Source: Torreya grandis (taxonomy: Eukaryota; Streptophyta; Pinopsida; Cupressales; Taxaceae). Taken from it: a DNA stretch of 64,000 nucleotides. Made by a program: the position numbers and the translations under genes. This document shows, in pieces, positions 35,618 to 50,011 of the stretch (positions are counted from its first letter, which is position 1; each line of letters begins with the position of its first letter). The notes below the pieces were generated by a model. That model did not search any database. It saw only the letters and a list, made by a program, of their open reading frames with translations, and had not been told where the DNA came from. Location: positions 493,501-557,500 of the forward strand of contig JARHVA010003262.1 in NCBI GenBank assembly GCA_037957365.1, written 5' to 3'.

Positions 35618-36600
35618 TTAGATCAAGATTTTATCATTTACTATCTAGACTATAAGAAGAAAAAGGTAGATTGTAATGTCATGAGGTTTAGGCTAAAGTA
35701 GCTCACATCACAGCTGAAGAACCAAAAATAGTAGAGATACATATTATAAGAGGAGATGGTGACCAATTTTTCTATGTTGTATAAATAAGGCCATGTGTTC
35801 AATGACCATCTTATCAAGGTATGGGATAAAATCCACCTTTTATAAATTTTACCTCCTTTAATTTATAATTTATAAATACTACTCCTAATTGGACTAGTCC
35901 TTGGATGAACATTCCACCTATTAATTCTAGCTAGAAGCCACCTCAAACAAGATACCCCACCACCTATTGATAATAACTAAAAATGTATCCCTACCTTGGA
36001 TACAATCTTGAAAATCACCCCAATGCCCACCCTTCACAAACCAGTGGCGATAGCCGTAGAGACTTAATCAGCCATGGAGAAACTCTCTAGGAGGATTCCC
36101 ATCACAATAGTAACAACAACCCCTAGATCTTTGTCTAATACACAAGCTACACCTAAGCCTAACTAGATACCTATCCAACATGTATAAAATATTATAAATA
36201 AGCTGATACAACCCACATTTAGTATTGAACCTATTTCATACCTGACATACACAGTGAACATCAATGAAGTTCACCTCCATTTACGGAAAGTTCTACCACC
36301 CCCAATACCACCCATAATAATGGATTCAGATCATGAAACACAAAAAGATCATGCTAACCCACCTCCATCACCATAAGAACTCTTTGAACCATCAAATAAA
36401 GTTATTGATGAAACAACCCCACCATTTTTAGAACATCTCATCCTTCAATGCCATATAATTGAACTTGAGTTTGATTTCATGGGACATCTCAAGAATCTTT
36501 ATGTCAAAATCAATCTATTCCAGGCCACCAAAGATGTACCTATATATTCTAAAGATGTTAGAGACCTCTACCTATGAAAACTTGGAAAGAAATAAAAATA
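35618..36600 (+). pseudogene. Gag-Pol spacer, Pro/Thr-rich
   Basis: Between the Gag core and the protease the readable fragments are rich in Pro, Thr, Ile and His. No intact CCHC zinc knuckle is visible. This is the usual position of nucleocapsid and linker in such polyproteins. Confidence rests on position more than on sequence. Confidence 0.45.
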
Positions 36601-37190
36601 TCCCAATACTATGCATGTGATTGGCTAGTTATCAGACATCATGTTGGGAAACACCCTACCAAAGAAATATTTAGATCTAAGATGCCTAGTAATAACAATC
36701 CAAATCCATGAGTAGTATCTATCCAATACATTGATATACCTGAGGGTTTTAATAAATATAATGACAACTAAAACCATGCACACACTATAGTTGAATAATA
36801 TTTGTTCCACATCTACAATGTTGAAAATCACTGACAGGTCTATAGTTAGATTAAAAGGAATCATTGAAAACCTTGTCATTACTATAGATTCTTGGGATTA
36901 TCCTATATATTTCATTATGTTGTATCCTAAGTCTAATTTGGGTGGATACCCTCTTATCTTAGAATGACCTTATCTTTCCACAATTAACACCTTCATCAAT
37001 TATAGATCAGGTAACATGATGATATCCAATGGAAACTACACTAAGAAGTTGGTCTTTTATCCCCCAACACTATTGGTTTTTACATCATACCATACATTAT
37101 GAGTTGAATAATATGAGGTAGATTATCCTCCCTTGATTCTTATATTTACCATAAATCATGGATGCACATTGGTTGATCAAGAGGAAGATA
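36601..37190 (+). pseudogene. pol: protease region of the nested OTA element
   Basis: Readable segments in order: DRSIV-like then LKGIIENLVITIDSWDYPI near 36,850-36,905, YPKSNLGGYPLILE near 36,925-36,965, NYRSGNMMISNGNYTKKLVF near 36,998-37,055, and VDYPPLILIFT near 37,120. The G-x-P-x-x-x-G/E-R-P-W-like turn and the NLGGYPLIL segment are typical of plant Ty3/gypsy aspartic protease C-terminal halves. The catalytic Asp triad lies upstream in decayed sequence and cannot be placed with certainty. It would cleave the Gag-Pol polyprotein. A minus-strand ORF at 36,625-36,879 is a shadow. Confidence 0.65.
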
Positions 37191-37327
37191 TAATTCTCTC
37201 TAATATTCTTTAACATAATTATCAAACTCCTTTTACATATCTCAACCAATTGCAATATGTTGAGTGCCCATTTTTTAGCCTCTGAGAATCAAATAATTCT
37301 AATGAATTTGTATATAAAATATTCCAC

Positions 37328-38480
37328 TTGTTTTTGTATCATAGCTACAACGAAACTAGATCCATTATCAATATAGAAATGATGAAAGTACTCTCACAAC
37401 AAATTGAAATCTCTCTAGGAAAAACATTGCCTATTAATAATAAGTTGGAGTTAAATGAAGAAAAGTGCCTAGTCAGCATGTTGCATGAAAAAAAATGTGA
37501 TTTTTCATGGGATTATGAGGATATGTAAGGAATTAGACTAGAAACATTTGCATATTATATCTACATCAAAGAAGAGTGCCAGCCAATTAGACAACCACAA
37601 TGTAGGATGAATCCATCTCTTTAAGAAATAGTCAAAATGGAATTACAAAAAATCCTGGCTATTGGATTTATATATCCCATATCAAATAGTAAATGGGTTT
37701 CACCATTGGTAATTATAACAAATAAAAATAGATAGTGACATGTATGCATAGATTATAGGGAACTCAACATAATAACTAGGAAGGATCACTTTCCTCTAAG
37801 CTTCATTGATCAATTATTGGACACACTAGCAGGGAATAAATATTTTTCCTTTTTAGATGGATTTAGCAGTTAAAACTAGATTAGAATTACTCCTAAGGAT
37901 GAGGAAAAGACCACCTTTACTTATTCCTAGGGTATTTATGCTTATACTGTATTACCTTTTAGGCTATGTAATGCTCTTACAACATTCCAAAGGGTTGTCC
38001 TGAGTATCTTTGTAAATATGGCCAATGAATGTGTAAAAACCTATATGGATGACTTCACTATCTATGGAGAAACATTTTATGAGTGCCTCAAAAACCTAGA
38101 AAAAGTGCTACAATGCTATCATGAGCACCATCTATCTCTCAATCACACGAAATTCTAGATCTTTATGACATAAGGTATTATCTTAGGCCACCACGTATCT
38201 GTTGAAGGAATTAAATTTGACCCTAGAAAAATCAACATCATCAAAAACATACCTATTCCTCAAAAACATAAAGATGTTAGGAGTTTTTTAGGACATGCTA
38301 GTTACTACAAGAGATTCATCAATAATTTCAACAAATTAGCAGCACCATTATTTACCCTTCTAACTAAAGATGTTGAATTTGTCTGTAATCCTGCCTATGA
38401 TATAGCCTTCAAAAAATTAAAAGAATTATTGGCCACAACCCTTATTTTCATGGTATTTATTGGAAAATTCCATTACATAT
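37328..38480 (+). pseudogene. pol: reverse transcriptase of the nested OTA element
   Basis: Plus-strand segments in RT order: ECQPIRQPQCRMNP near 37,577-37,618, WVSPLVIITNKN near 37,690-37,725, CIDYRELNIITRKDHFPL near 37,745-37,798, FSFLDGFS (first catalytic Asp) near 37,848, TFTYS then GIYAYTVLPFRLCNA near 37,914-37,975, YMDDFTIYG near 38,042-38,070 with the catalytic Y-M-D-D intact, and GHHVSVEGIKFDPRKI then RSFLGHASYYKRFINNF near 38,195-38,330. The LGH-x-VS-x-x-GI and FLGHA-x-Y-Y-R/K-RFI patterns are those of non-chromoviral plant elements. Stops are few and mostly TAG or TGA at Gln, Trp or Arg sites. Confidence 0.9.
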
Positions 38481-38830
38481 TCACATAAATGCTTCAAATA
38501 CTACCCAATAGCTATGCTCAGCCAAAAATAAGTACTCAATTATGCCATATATTTTGTAATAAAAAACTTGTAGGTAGTAGAATTAAATTACACAATTACT
38601 AAAAATAGTTCTTGGTAGTAGTGTATGATATAAAAAAGTTCCATCACTACATCATAAGGTATCAAGTATTTATTCATATAGAATATGCAGCCATTCGATA
38701 CCTTATGAATAAACCAGTTATTATAGACAGAGTGATGAGATGGTTTCTCTTAGTACAAGAATTTGATATCAATATTATAGACAACCCTAATAGGGATGAT
38801 GTGGTGGTTGACTTCTTATCACACCTATAA
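38385..38830 (+). pseudogene. pol: RNase H of the nested OTA element
   Basis: After the RT connection (AFKKLKELLATTLIF near 38,405-38,455) the open frame 38,612-38,830 reads KKFHHYIIRYQVFIHIEYAA, IRYLMNKPV, RWFLLVQEFDINI and DDVVVDFLSHL. This is the C-terminal half of Ty3-type RNase H, ending in the conserved V-V-A-D-x-LS-R/H-L signature. The middle of the domain (38,480-38,610) is badly decayed. No second RNase H follows, in contrast to element B. Confidence 0.85.
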
Positions 38831-38974
38831 TTCCCTAAATAAGATACCATAGTGGATAAATCATTTCTATATGAGCATCTATTCTCTCTCACCCTTACCA
38901 TACCTTGGTATGCTAATATTCTTAAATACCTTATAACTGGGCTACTTCCACAACACTTCCTCCCTAAATAAAGG

Positions 38975-40165
38975 AAATCTTTGATTCAAAAATATTCTAG
39001 TAATTCATGGATATCTAGATTTCTTTTATATGTTGGCCCTAACTCCTTTGAAATATGTCTGAGAGAAGATGAAGTTCTAGATATCCTCAAAGCTTGCCAT
39101 GATGTACCATGTAGAGGACACTTTGCAACCAAGCATCTTGTAGTAAAAATTTTAAATGTAGGATAATATTGGCCCTCACTCTATAAAGATGTAATAAGGT
39201 ATACTACTCATTTTGATAAATGTCAATGTATGGGAAGACCCACACATTTAGATGAAATGCCTTTGTAGCCTCAAATGGTGCTTGAACCATTTGAAAAATG
39301 GGGTCTAGACTTTGTAGGACCTTTTGATCTGAAATCCTATAATAAAGAGTACATCCTTGTATGTAATAACTATGTCACTAAATGGGTGGAAGTAAAGGAT
39401 CCTACACATGTTAGGGATGACAACGTGGTAGATTTTCTCTATGAAGAAATATTCACAAGGTATGGTGTGCCATGAGAAATAGTCACTAATCAAGGACCCA
39501 AATTCACTACTAACTTAATTAATGACTTAGTCTAATAATATGAGATTAGCCATAAGAAATCAACTACTTATCATCCATAGTCTAATGGGAAAGTGAAAGT
39601 CACCAATAGAGTGTTAGAGAATATTTTGATAAAGACTGTTAGTATGTCTTGTAAGGATTGGGAGGCTAGGCTTCCTAAAGTTGTGTGGGCTTATAGAATC
39701 ACATGGAAGACCACTATAGGCTTAACTCTATATGATTTGATCTATGGAAACATACCTATATTACCAATTGAACTTGAGCATAAGACCTTATGGATAACAT
39801 TAGAACTTGGGATGGATATAACTAAATCACAAAAGGAAAGACTTTTGTAGTTGAATGCCTTAGATGAATATAGATAATAGACATTACAAAACATAGAGCT
39901 TATATAATATTAGTATATTGGATGGCATGATAAGTACATTAAGACCAAGCAGTTATATATAGGAGATTAGGTGCTTCTTGTTGACTCAAAATACAAGGAT
40001 CACAAGGGAAAACTCTAGACTAGATGGCTTGGTCCTTTTGAGATTGAGTTTGTTTATGATAATGGATCAGTGTAACTCCAAGCCATTGATCTAGTAAGAT
40101 TATGTGTACTGGTCAATGACCATACACTCAAGTTGTAAAAAAAGCCACTCACTTAAGAGGAGTTT
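38975..40165 (+). pseudogene. pol: integrase of the nested OTA element
   Basis: N-terminal zinc region: CHDVPCRGHFATKHLVVKIL near 39,094-39,155, then FDKCQCMGRP near 39,213. Catalytic core: KWGLDFVGPF near 39,297-39,326 (first Asp present), YILVCNNYVTKWVEV, FLYEEIFTRYGVP, IVTNQGPKFTTN near 39,480 (the second catalytic Asp is Asn here, a G-to-A change), STTYHP, NGKVKVTNRVLENIL near 39,585-39,630 (Glu retained), and YRITWKTTIGLTLYDLIYG then LPIELEHKTLWI near 39,690-39,795. C-terminal part: DKYIKTKQLYIGD and RWLGPFEIEFVYDNGSV near 40,015-40,075, then LVNDHTLKL. No chromodomain is seen. Stops at several sites and the lost Asp make it inactive. Confidence 0.9.
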
Positions 40166-40169
40166 ACCA

Positions 40170-42110
<1,941 letters not shown>

Positions 42111-42119
42111 GGGTGTTAT

Positions 42120-44860
42120 CACTTATTATTTGAAAGGATTGACAAAGAAGCTAAACTTATCAAGATGGGAGGGTTAGTTGTGAGGAGAGAACCCATGGAT
42201 TATAGGAAACTTTAGGGAGACTAAGCTAATTGGAATGTCTTCATTAGAGCTAGTTGGACCATTTATTTTGAGAAGTTAAAACATTTATTAGATCCTCTTG
42301 CTAGGACATTTTTAGTTTCCTTTGATGGAGACCAAGCCACTATACATGGCATAAAATTCCTAGTTACTGAAGACTTGATGAGCCAAGGAACGTGATTACC
42401 AAGTAAGGGAAAATTTTGGAAAGACAAACCTAATGGCTAAGAAGCTAAACAACATTTTTTCCAATAAAATGAAAGATTGGTATTAAATAAATGAGGTGTG
42501 GAGATACTTATCTTACCTACAACATAGGGAAGATAACATCATACATCATCAGGTACATGACCTGTGAAGGAAGGTATTCCTTAATTTACACTCTTCAGTT
42601 TAAGTTTCTAAATCACTTAGGTAATAACATTGACATTAATGTTCCAAATTTCTTATAGAATATTTTAAAAAGGATTTCCAAAGAGTACCAAAAGGGCATT
42701 GAAACAACCATGTCCCATCACTTCCTAATATGGCTGATAACTAAAGGAGTAAACTCTATTAGACCTAATCTAAATTGGGAGAAATTTTTAGCCATAGAAA
42801 ATAATGAAACTCAATAATAAGATGGGATTAATGAGAAGGAATCCCCTAAGGAGCATGCCAAATAAGTTGTACAAGAAGATGTTGTGGGCACTAGTGTTAC
42901 TAGCCAACCTGTAGCTATTGATGATCCATCTAAGACTACTATGGGCAAGAAAAAGAGAAGGAAACTAGTCCTACCTCCTTTTGACATAGAGGAGGAAATC
43001 CCACAATAGCATATTAATTATCCCACTTTTTATTCACCATAGATTGATTCCTCCACATTGTTTCTTTCTAGACAATAAGTTCTCCTATCAACTATTGCAC
43101 AAGAAAAATGAATTCCATTAGTCACCCTCCTGAAAGGAAAATGAAAACCAAAGGGAATAAACCCATGGTATTGAAAAGGAGACCTCCTCCTAGGAGATCT
43201 CAAATAGTTTATAAACAAAAGACCACTACATCCTCCTTAACCATAGCTATCAGTGATGATGAAAAACCAAAGAAAGAGACTAGAGTTTAGAAGACCCTTA
43301 ATGGGTTTGAAACTGAAGTATGGCCTATTGATGAGGAATCTACCAAAGTAGAAGAAGAATAGTCACCTTATCCATCTAGATTCATTGAGGATGACATTCA
43401 TCTCCTCAAATAAATTAGGTATATAGAAGAGGAATTGAGGATGGTAGATCAACATGCAGTAGAAGAAGAATTGGTTAAACAAGAGACTACAAAAAAAAAG
43501 TAAAACAAAAATACTTCCTCATATCCAAGAGTTCCAAACACTGGAACAAGGTTTGAAGGAAATATATAGATTGAGGAATGAGATAATTTAATTGAAAGGA
43601 AAAAGATGCATTGAAACACTTCTAGGGGCAATAGAGTTTGTAGAACCTTCTATGGATAGATAAAATGTATTGGAGGAACCTAAAATAGCTTCCCTAAAAG
43701 AACCTATAATAAATTCATCTACTTTGACCATAAAAGCACCTATAGTATATTATTCTCTAGCTTTGGTACCCTTCTTCCATAGATTTCCTCCTCCATTTCC
43801 CACTGCAAAAACACCTATACCAAAAGAAGTTATTGATGTGGATCTTTCAATCACCACACCTATAGAAACTGATGACCTATTGCATTTTTTAAGGAACAAT
43901 ATGGTGATGATGAAAATCAATACAAGGAGTTTGTCCAAATATTTAAAGTATATGTTATTAATAGAGAACAAAAAGTGGACATGAAAGAAAAATTGGAAAT
44001 AGATGAAGCTAGGATCATGTATCTAAAGGAAAAGATTGGTAAAATACATGAAACCACTAAACTATTGATGGATTGTAGACCACATTCTAGGGTGTATGTT
44101 GTGTACTTGGAAGAGATATGGCTTAAATTCAAGTATGATAGGATCTATAATGATCGATCTTACATGGTTTGTGACCCCAAATATTTCTTTGAAAAATATA
44201 GACATGCTAACCTTAACCTTCAAGCTCAGTTAGGTGAGTTTTACATCCACCAATATATTGTACCCAATGACATAGAATAACATCCAAACATCTATTTGGG
44301 ATATGTCCTACTAAATGCATTTTCTTCATATGTTCTAAATGAAATAAGAAGAAGGAAAAAAATGGAAGAATATCAAGAAAAATAAAAAGAAAGATACCTT
44401 GATGATTAGGAGTGAATCAAGAAATTTGGATGTTTTAATAGATGAATTTATATCTTTCATGAACATAAATACTCCACAAGAATGGGTTATTAGAAAATAT
44501 TTAAAAGTTCAAAATCATTATTTGAGTCTTATGGAAGGATATGGTAGGTAAGTTTTGATTAATTTCTCTCATAGATGGGTATAACTCTTGGATGCCTTGA
44601 AAATAAAAGAACCATACTCCCCTCAAAACCTTGGGGAAGCCATCCATAGAGTATACTTGTATTATGAAATTTTTAGAAAATGGAGAATACAATGGTTGGG
44701 ATTGATGTTTCAACCCTTTATATTCTAGTTCACAATTATTAACTGGGAGGAAAATGTTCTAGCTGACAAAAAGAAAGAGAAGAAAAGATGCGGTGACATT
44801 GAGAATGCTAAAGGTTTCTACATCTTTAAAGGGTCAGGCTACCCTAAGGCCCTAAAATTT
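42120..44860 (+). pseudogene. additional ORF downstream of pol, unknown function
   Basis: Plus-strand fragments suggest one long decayed ORF. FLVSFDGDQATIHGIKFLVT and EDLMSQGT lie near 42,310-42,390, then YMTCEGRYSLIYTLQFKFLN and NNIDINVPNFL near 42,550-42,660, then HHFLIWLITKGVN near 42,718. A Lys/Glu/Pro-rich middle (GKKKRRKLVLPPFDIEEEIP) and open frames at 43,670-43,984 and 43,975-44,280 follow. The latter ORF has a charged, probably helical N-terminus and RVYVVYLEEIWLKF and YDRIYNDRSYMVCDPKYFFE. Many stops and frame changes are present. Its position is that of the env-like ORF of Athila elements, but I see no signal peptide or transmembrane segment, and the first part resembles plant retroelement proteins of unknown role. 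No function is assigned. Confidence 0.6.
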
Positions 44861-44894
44861 ATAAAATTTTATGGTTTTATAATGAAACCAAGGC

Positions 44895-44931
44895 TTTCTT
44901 GAGGTTGAGAAATAGGTTAAGTAGGCAGGTT
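44895..44931 (+). promoter_or_regulatory. purine-rich tract before the 3' LTR
   Basis: GAGGTTGAGAAATAGG followed by GTAGGCAGG lies directly upstream of the 3' LTR start at 44,932. It is purine-rich but interrupted by T, so it is a decayed polypurine tract at best. Confidence 0.4.
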
Positions 44932-45046
44932 TGATGAGGCCACCAATTGCTTCATTTTATAGCCTCATTCATACTTAGTATATGTCATTTTCCATGTAAA
45001 TCCCATAACTATTTGTGACTTATGAAAATGAATGAATGAAGTTATG

Positions 45047-45086
<40 letters not shown>

Positions 45087-46334
45087 GTTATGAATTATTG
45101 ATGTTTTTTCCTTGATTGAATTATATTTGTGTGACCTTATTTTAAAAGCATTTAAAGGGTCATGTAAGGCTTCAGAATCTTGCTAGGTTGTAGCCACTAC
45201 AGGCTACTCAAAAAAATGATAGGATTAACTTATAGGTTGCCTACAACAACTATAGGCTTCACATATAGGTTATCTGTAGCCACTATAGAGTGCTCACAAC
45301 AACTGTAGGCTTCACCTACAGGTTTCTTGTAGCCACTATAGACTACCTACAGTAACTATAGGATTCACCTATAGGTTTCCTATACCCACTATAAAGTGCC
45401 CATAAAAATTGCAAGATTCACCTACAAGTTTTCCATAACCACTATTTTAAATAGATTTATTGTTGATCAAATATTAAAGACACATCTAGTTATCTTGGGA
45501 ACCAAATAGATTTTTGAAAAGAATCATAGTGATTGTATGGATTCCCTAAATGAAAGGAAATATTAGATGTGTTGCCAAAGATGAGAAAGACAAGGATAAT
45601 GAGAAGAGATAATAATAAATAAAACAAAAAAATAATATGCTTTGTCTTTAACCCAGTCAAACCTAAAACAAATAACTTCAACTTCTAACTACTTAAAGGT
45701 TAACTGGGGTAGTTTCGAAAGTATTTATATTTTTTCCTAGTTTGATGTCTTTAGTTTAGAGTTAATAAACTACCTTTTGTATTTATTGGTATAACCTAGA
45801 TTAGATTAGGAGTTAGTTAATTTAAATAGATAATAGTAGAAGTATTATAATTATAGCTTACACTCTAAATATTGTAACTTCTTGTAGCAATTTTTAGTTG
45901 CTATTGAATTGAGTAATGAGAAGGTTGATTTTGTAAGAAGTTTACGAATTCTCTCAAAGAAGGATTGGAACTCAATTCTGAATGAGGAAGGGCCCCCTTA
46001 GAAGGATTTGTATTTAAGATCCTAACCCTCCTTATCTTTAGTGTATTGTGTAAGTTGATTTTATTATTAGTTTGATTATGTAAGTTTGATGCATATGTGA
46101 TTCATCCATGTGAATCATTTCAATATTTCTATTTTCATAAGCTCTTAAAAGTAAAACTATCTAGTGAATTCAATATAAGTTCATTGTACTACAACTAGTA
46201 AAAAATTTGATTTGTAAATCAATAACTCATATATAGTGATGACATACTTGAAAATCATACACACTTTAGGTTGATAATTAATGTTAATCAGAATTAAGAA
46301 TCTGGTATTCACTAGGTAATTAGTCTGCATAATA
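44932..46334 (+). mobile_element. 3' LTR of the nested OTA element
   Basis: Aligns with 32,215-33,783. It has the 53-bp subrepeat array (45,195-45,445, one unit shortened), a short TA run (45,050-45,084), and shared stretches such as GGTTGATAATTAATGTTAATCA versus GGTTGATAATTAATTTTAATCA. The end reads GCATAATA and is followed directly by AGAAG. Confidence 0.85.
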
Positions 46335-46339
46335 AGAAG
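46335..46339. repeat. target-site duplication AGAAG, right copy
   Basis: Exact match to 32,210-32,214. It fixes the right edge of the nested element at 46,334. Confidence 0.75.
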
Positions 46340-46985
46340 CCCAAAAATAATGATGGTTTTGATATTGGGATCATAATTAGGATCATGGTTTATGCTCCAA
46401 TACTCTTGAGGATTAGGGAAAGCATCCAAAGCCAAAATATGATATTCTCCTAGTGAAATATGTTGGAATGTAGGTTCCAAGGGGTCCTCTATGGGGATTT
46501 GAGAAGAAGGGATAGATTTACTAGTTGAAGCTTCATCAATGTTAAGAGTGGAGTTGTTGTGGGTCGGTGGTGAGGTAGATGAGAGAGAAATATGAATGTT
46601 ATTAGGTTGATATGTCATGTTTTAAGTTGTGAAAAGACTAAGGTCAACTTATATAGTGATGACTTGAACTTCATGTTAAAACTTGACACATCGATGCAAG
46701 GTGGATGGATATAACTCATGGAGAAGATCTAGGGACATCCAAGTAAGATGTATTATAACTCACCTTCTATGATTTATAAGAGCTCTAGAATCATGTGAGG
46801 TCCCAAGTGGATATGGAGTATGATTGTATCCAAGGCTGTGGCCATGGTATCATTAAATGAGTGAAGGACCACTAAGGTTTATGACATGATATTATTTGGT
46901 AATTAGAGTTGGTCAATATCATAAGAGGAGATAATGTTAATACTAGCTCTTCTGTCAATCATCACCCTTTTTATGTGGGTTTTAT
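46340..46985 (-). pseudogene. pol: element B protease and start of linker
   Basis: One minus-strand frame from 46,980 to about 46,655 reads RVMIDRRASINIISSYDIDQ, then NNIMS, VVLHSFNDTMATALDTIILH, IHLGPHMILEL, GEL, YILLGCP and IFSMSYIHPPCIDVSSFNMK, interrupted only by stops. This matches the retropepsin region of Tat-like elements: D-x-G/G-x-A-S-x-N near the active site, then the L-G-R-P-W-x-x-x-x-x-A-V-x-S-S/T-x-H turn. In the active-site block the residues after Asp are Arg-Arg where Gly would be expected, consistent with G-to-A decay. Downstream, 46,618-46,340 is a Pro/Ser/Thr-rich linker, open for about 90 codons before the insertion junction. Its continuation is at 32,209. Confidence 0.75.
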
Positions 46986-48342
46986 TTATGTATGTAGTGA
47001 TGAAGAGAGGTGGATCTGGATCCTTAGGATGAATAGAAGGTATTTATAAATCTTTAAATGTGATAAGGGTAGAAAGTCAAAGGGTTCCCATAAAGGATGC
47101 AAGAGGTTGAGGGTCTTTAAGATGTACCTATATAGATTGTAGGTCCTTTATCAACAGTTTTTAGTGATGGGGTGAGGTGTTGATTAGTTCTTATAGACTC
47201 ATCTTTATCAGTTTCTAGTGAATCTATTTTATAACTACTCATTGGTTAGATTTAGAAGGGTGAGAGAGAGAGGCACCCAAAATGGATATTTTGGGTTTTG
47301 TTGAAGGTGAAGGTGATGGTAAAGGTGCTTGAGTTAAGATGGAAGCTTTAGGTGTGAAAATATATGCCCATAGAATGGACACCTTGGCCTTTCCATTATC
47401 CTTTTATTAGGCATGAGATGAGGTGACCATATGGATAGTGTAGATGAGGGGAGGTTTTAGGATATAAGGTTATTTTAGTTCCTCCTCACTCTTATGTGAG
47501 AGTGTGGGAGTGGATAAATGTTGGGTAGATTAGTTTGGTAGTTTGTTTGATGATGGAATTAGGGGAGGTTCATCTGATAATAGATCATCCTCATCTCATA
47601 AGTTATGGATAAGTGTTTGGAGATATTTTTAGTTCTTTTTGTCAATTCTAGGTGTCTTATGGTATGGGAAGATTAAACCATCATTAAACCAAGATGGTTT
47701 AGGGTTCAAAGGGTCAAAGGGTTTGATAGGTGGTAGGATTATAGAAGAGGTTTGTGAAAACCTTTGTAAAATGGTTGAATAAGATTTGAGCAACGGTGTC
47801 AAGGGTGATGGGCTTTTGGTTTTTGAGGTGGGGGCATTCTTAGAAGTAGGCCTCATCATGAAAGTTGTGGGTGGTAGAATGGTTTTGGTAGGTGGGTTTG
47901 ATTAGGATTTTTTGGTGTTGGATGGTTTTTAGGTGGAAGGTTTAAAGGTGAAATATTGGGAGGTAGATGATTGAGATGATGAAGGTTTAGAGATAGGTGG
48001 GAAGGTAGAGGTAGATAGTTTGGTTAAAAATGATGGGGAGGTTGATGTTATAGAGGGGTTAGGTAAAGGTAAAATAAAAGGAGTAAGTTTAGGTTATGTA
48101 GTTTTGGGAAGGTTCACCTTCTTTCTAAAAGGATGAGCTCCTAGGATGGAAGAAGGATGAGGTCCCAAGATAGAAGGTAAGAGAGAAGGGGTGGTATGGT
48201 TCTAGTTATAGGTGGGAGTTAGTGTGGTTCCACCTTCTTGGTTGCTTTGGTTAAGGTTTTATTTGTTGGACTAGATGGGTTTAAGTATAACTTCAAAGAT
48301 GGGTGGATAAGGTTAGGAGTAGGAAGTATCCCTAGGTTCTTG
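46986..48342 (-). pseudogene. element B spacer between zinc-finger trace and protease
   Basis: Minus-strand fragments rich in Pro, Ser, Thr and Lys, for example MMRPTSKNAPTSKTKSPSPL at 47,859 leftwards. No domain is recognised. It is cut by element C at 48,343 and continues at 54,690. Proline-rich spacers of this kind are common in Tat-like polyproteins. Confidence 0.5.
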
Positions 48343-48347
48343 ATAGG
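48343..48347. repeat. target-site duplication ATAGG, left copy
   Basis: ATAGG directly precedes the TGTTAACC start of the 5' LTR of element C. The same five bases follow its 3' LTR at 54,685-54,689. Confidence 0.75.
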
Positions 48348-49988
48348 TGTTAACCAAATTTGACTTTTTTGTCAAATTGGGGAACCTCTAATAAAACACT
48401 TATCTTTTTAAGCCTATAAGGGGGTGTAATGTATTGTCATGAGGTTTTTTATATGTCATTTGATGTCAAATAATGTTGTACTAGATTTGGTCAATTATTT
48501 TCTAGGTCTATTTATCATTTTAAGTCATTTTAAAGGTAAAAAAGGTGCATTTATTAATTTGTATGGGTTTTTTGGGAAATGTGCAAGTGTAAAAATGTGA
48601 TGTCATTCCCCATGTATATTTATAAGTTTTATGCAATTGACATAACTTTAAATTTGTAGGTTCATTAAGAGAAAGGTCAATTTTCTTAAAAGAAAAGGAA
48701 TAAAATGACACTTATATGGCTTCTTGGGAAGTGTGCCTTATGGGGGGAGGTCATGTAACACCTCTCAATCTTATTAAAACTCATATATACATTTTTTTGA
48801 TTTAAAACATCCATTTTGATGCCAAAATTATTATGCACCTCTTTTATTTTTATGGATAGATTGAAGTGACTTGCAAGAGTTTTCTTGGTAAGTGAAGCTC
48901 ATGTAGTTTCAGATCACACACTCTTGGTAGGTTGTTTTACACTCAAATAATTCAAATCCATATAATAAGTTTGATAAATGGTAAACTGTGCTTTATGAAC
49001 TATCCATTTGATGTGGGCTATGCAAATTTGTTAGTTGTTTGGTGTACCCTGCAGGTTTTTCTTCATTCTAGATAAATCCGTACAAACTAGATGCTAATAT
49101 TTTCTATAGATGATGTTAGCCATGTATCCATACACCTCCCATTCTTGGTTTCAAGCTTTAAGTTGTTTTTATCAACCAATAACCTTGAAATTTTAGACTA
49201 TCATATTATGTGTTGATGAGCAAGTTTCTAGTGTTCTATGGGTTTTCATGCTTTTTGATTGGTCATAGAGGCTTATGTTAAAATATTTTCCATGTTTCCA
49301 AAGTGATATTGATTCTCTATTAACTTTCCAACCTCAATATCCAAGCAGATGCTCCACTTATGTATGGAAAAGTCCTACTCATTTTTTTTACCTTTTTTAT
49401 CAATAAAATGACTATGTTACCTCTTCCATGACTATACATAGTGTGTTTAACTTGAATGTTGGATTTTCTTAGTGAATAATATAGATTACTTATAAATTTA
49501 TCACATTCTCTCACGTATTTTTGGTTCTTCTTATAGGGCATGTAAATTATTCTAGAAGATTTCCATGGTTTTAGTGAATTAGTCTTTTCATTAGTGTCAT
49601 TCAAGACCTTTTGTCTAGTCCTCCTAGCCTTACATATCATCCATGACCTCACAATGTAATATTGATGCAAGAAGACATAGATTTGAAAAAGTGTATGTTT
49701 TAATTTATTTCTTGGTAGCAAGTATAAAATGCAATTAGTTATAAGTCATTAAATTGATTTGATGTATCACCTCCGTAGTTTAGATTTGCTTTCAATTGTC
49801 TATCTTCCTTTTCACCCCCAAAGTTAGTCCTAGTTTTAATCCTAAGTGGTACATCAAGGGAGCTAGCCCTATATAGAGACTCACCTCATTCCTTAAGATT
49901 CCCACAAGCATAAAAGTGATTCCATTGTGCCACTTGGATGAGGAGAGCCTTATCATCTCTCAAAAGGGTGCATATCCAAGTGACAATA
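48348..49988 (+). mobile_element. 5' LTR of element C
   Basis: Starts TGTTAACCAAATTTGAC and ends GTGACAATA. It matches 53,048-54,684 end to end, about 90 percent in the best blocks (for example around 49,575-49,680) and lower elsewhere. An internal GGGGGGAGG purine run near 48,733 is conserved in both LTRs. Confidence 0.85.
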
Positions 49989-49993
49989 GTTTT

Positions 49994-50011
49994 TGGAACA
50001 CCCAATGGGAC
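49994..50011 (+). promoter_or_regulatory. primer-binding site of element C
   Basis: TGGAACACCCAATGGGAC lies 5 bp after the 5' LTR end. It begins with the TGG expected for pairing with a tRNA CCA end and resembles the TGGCGCCCACNGTGGG-type sites used by some Tat-like elements. The tRNA cannot be named with confidence. Confidence 0.6.

Noticed and set aside
34330..40165. Classical Athila assignment for the nested element
   Set aside because: The primer site and extra 3' ORF fit the clade, but the Gag core does not resemble Athila Gag, so only the wider OTA clade is claimed.
49320..49721. Minus-strand 133-codon ORF at 49.3-49.7 kb
   Set aside because: It lies within the 5' LTR of element C. 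No domain is recognisable, and I noticed no matching open frame in the second LTR, so it is treated as a chance frame.
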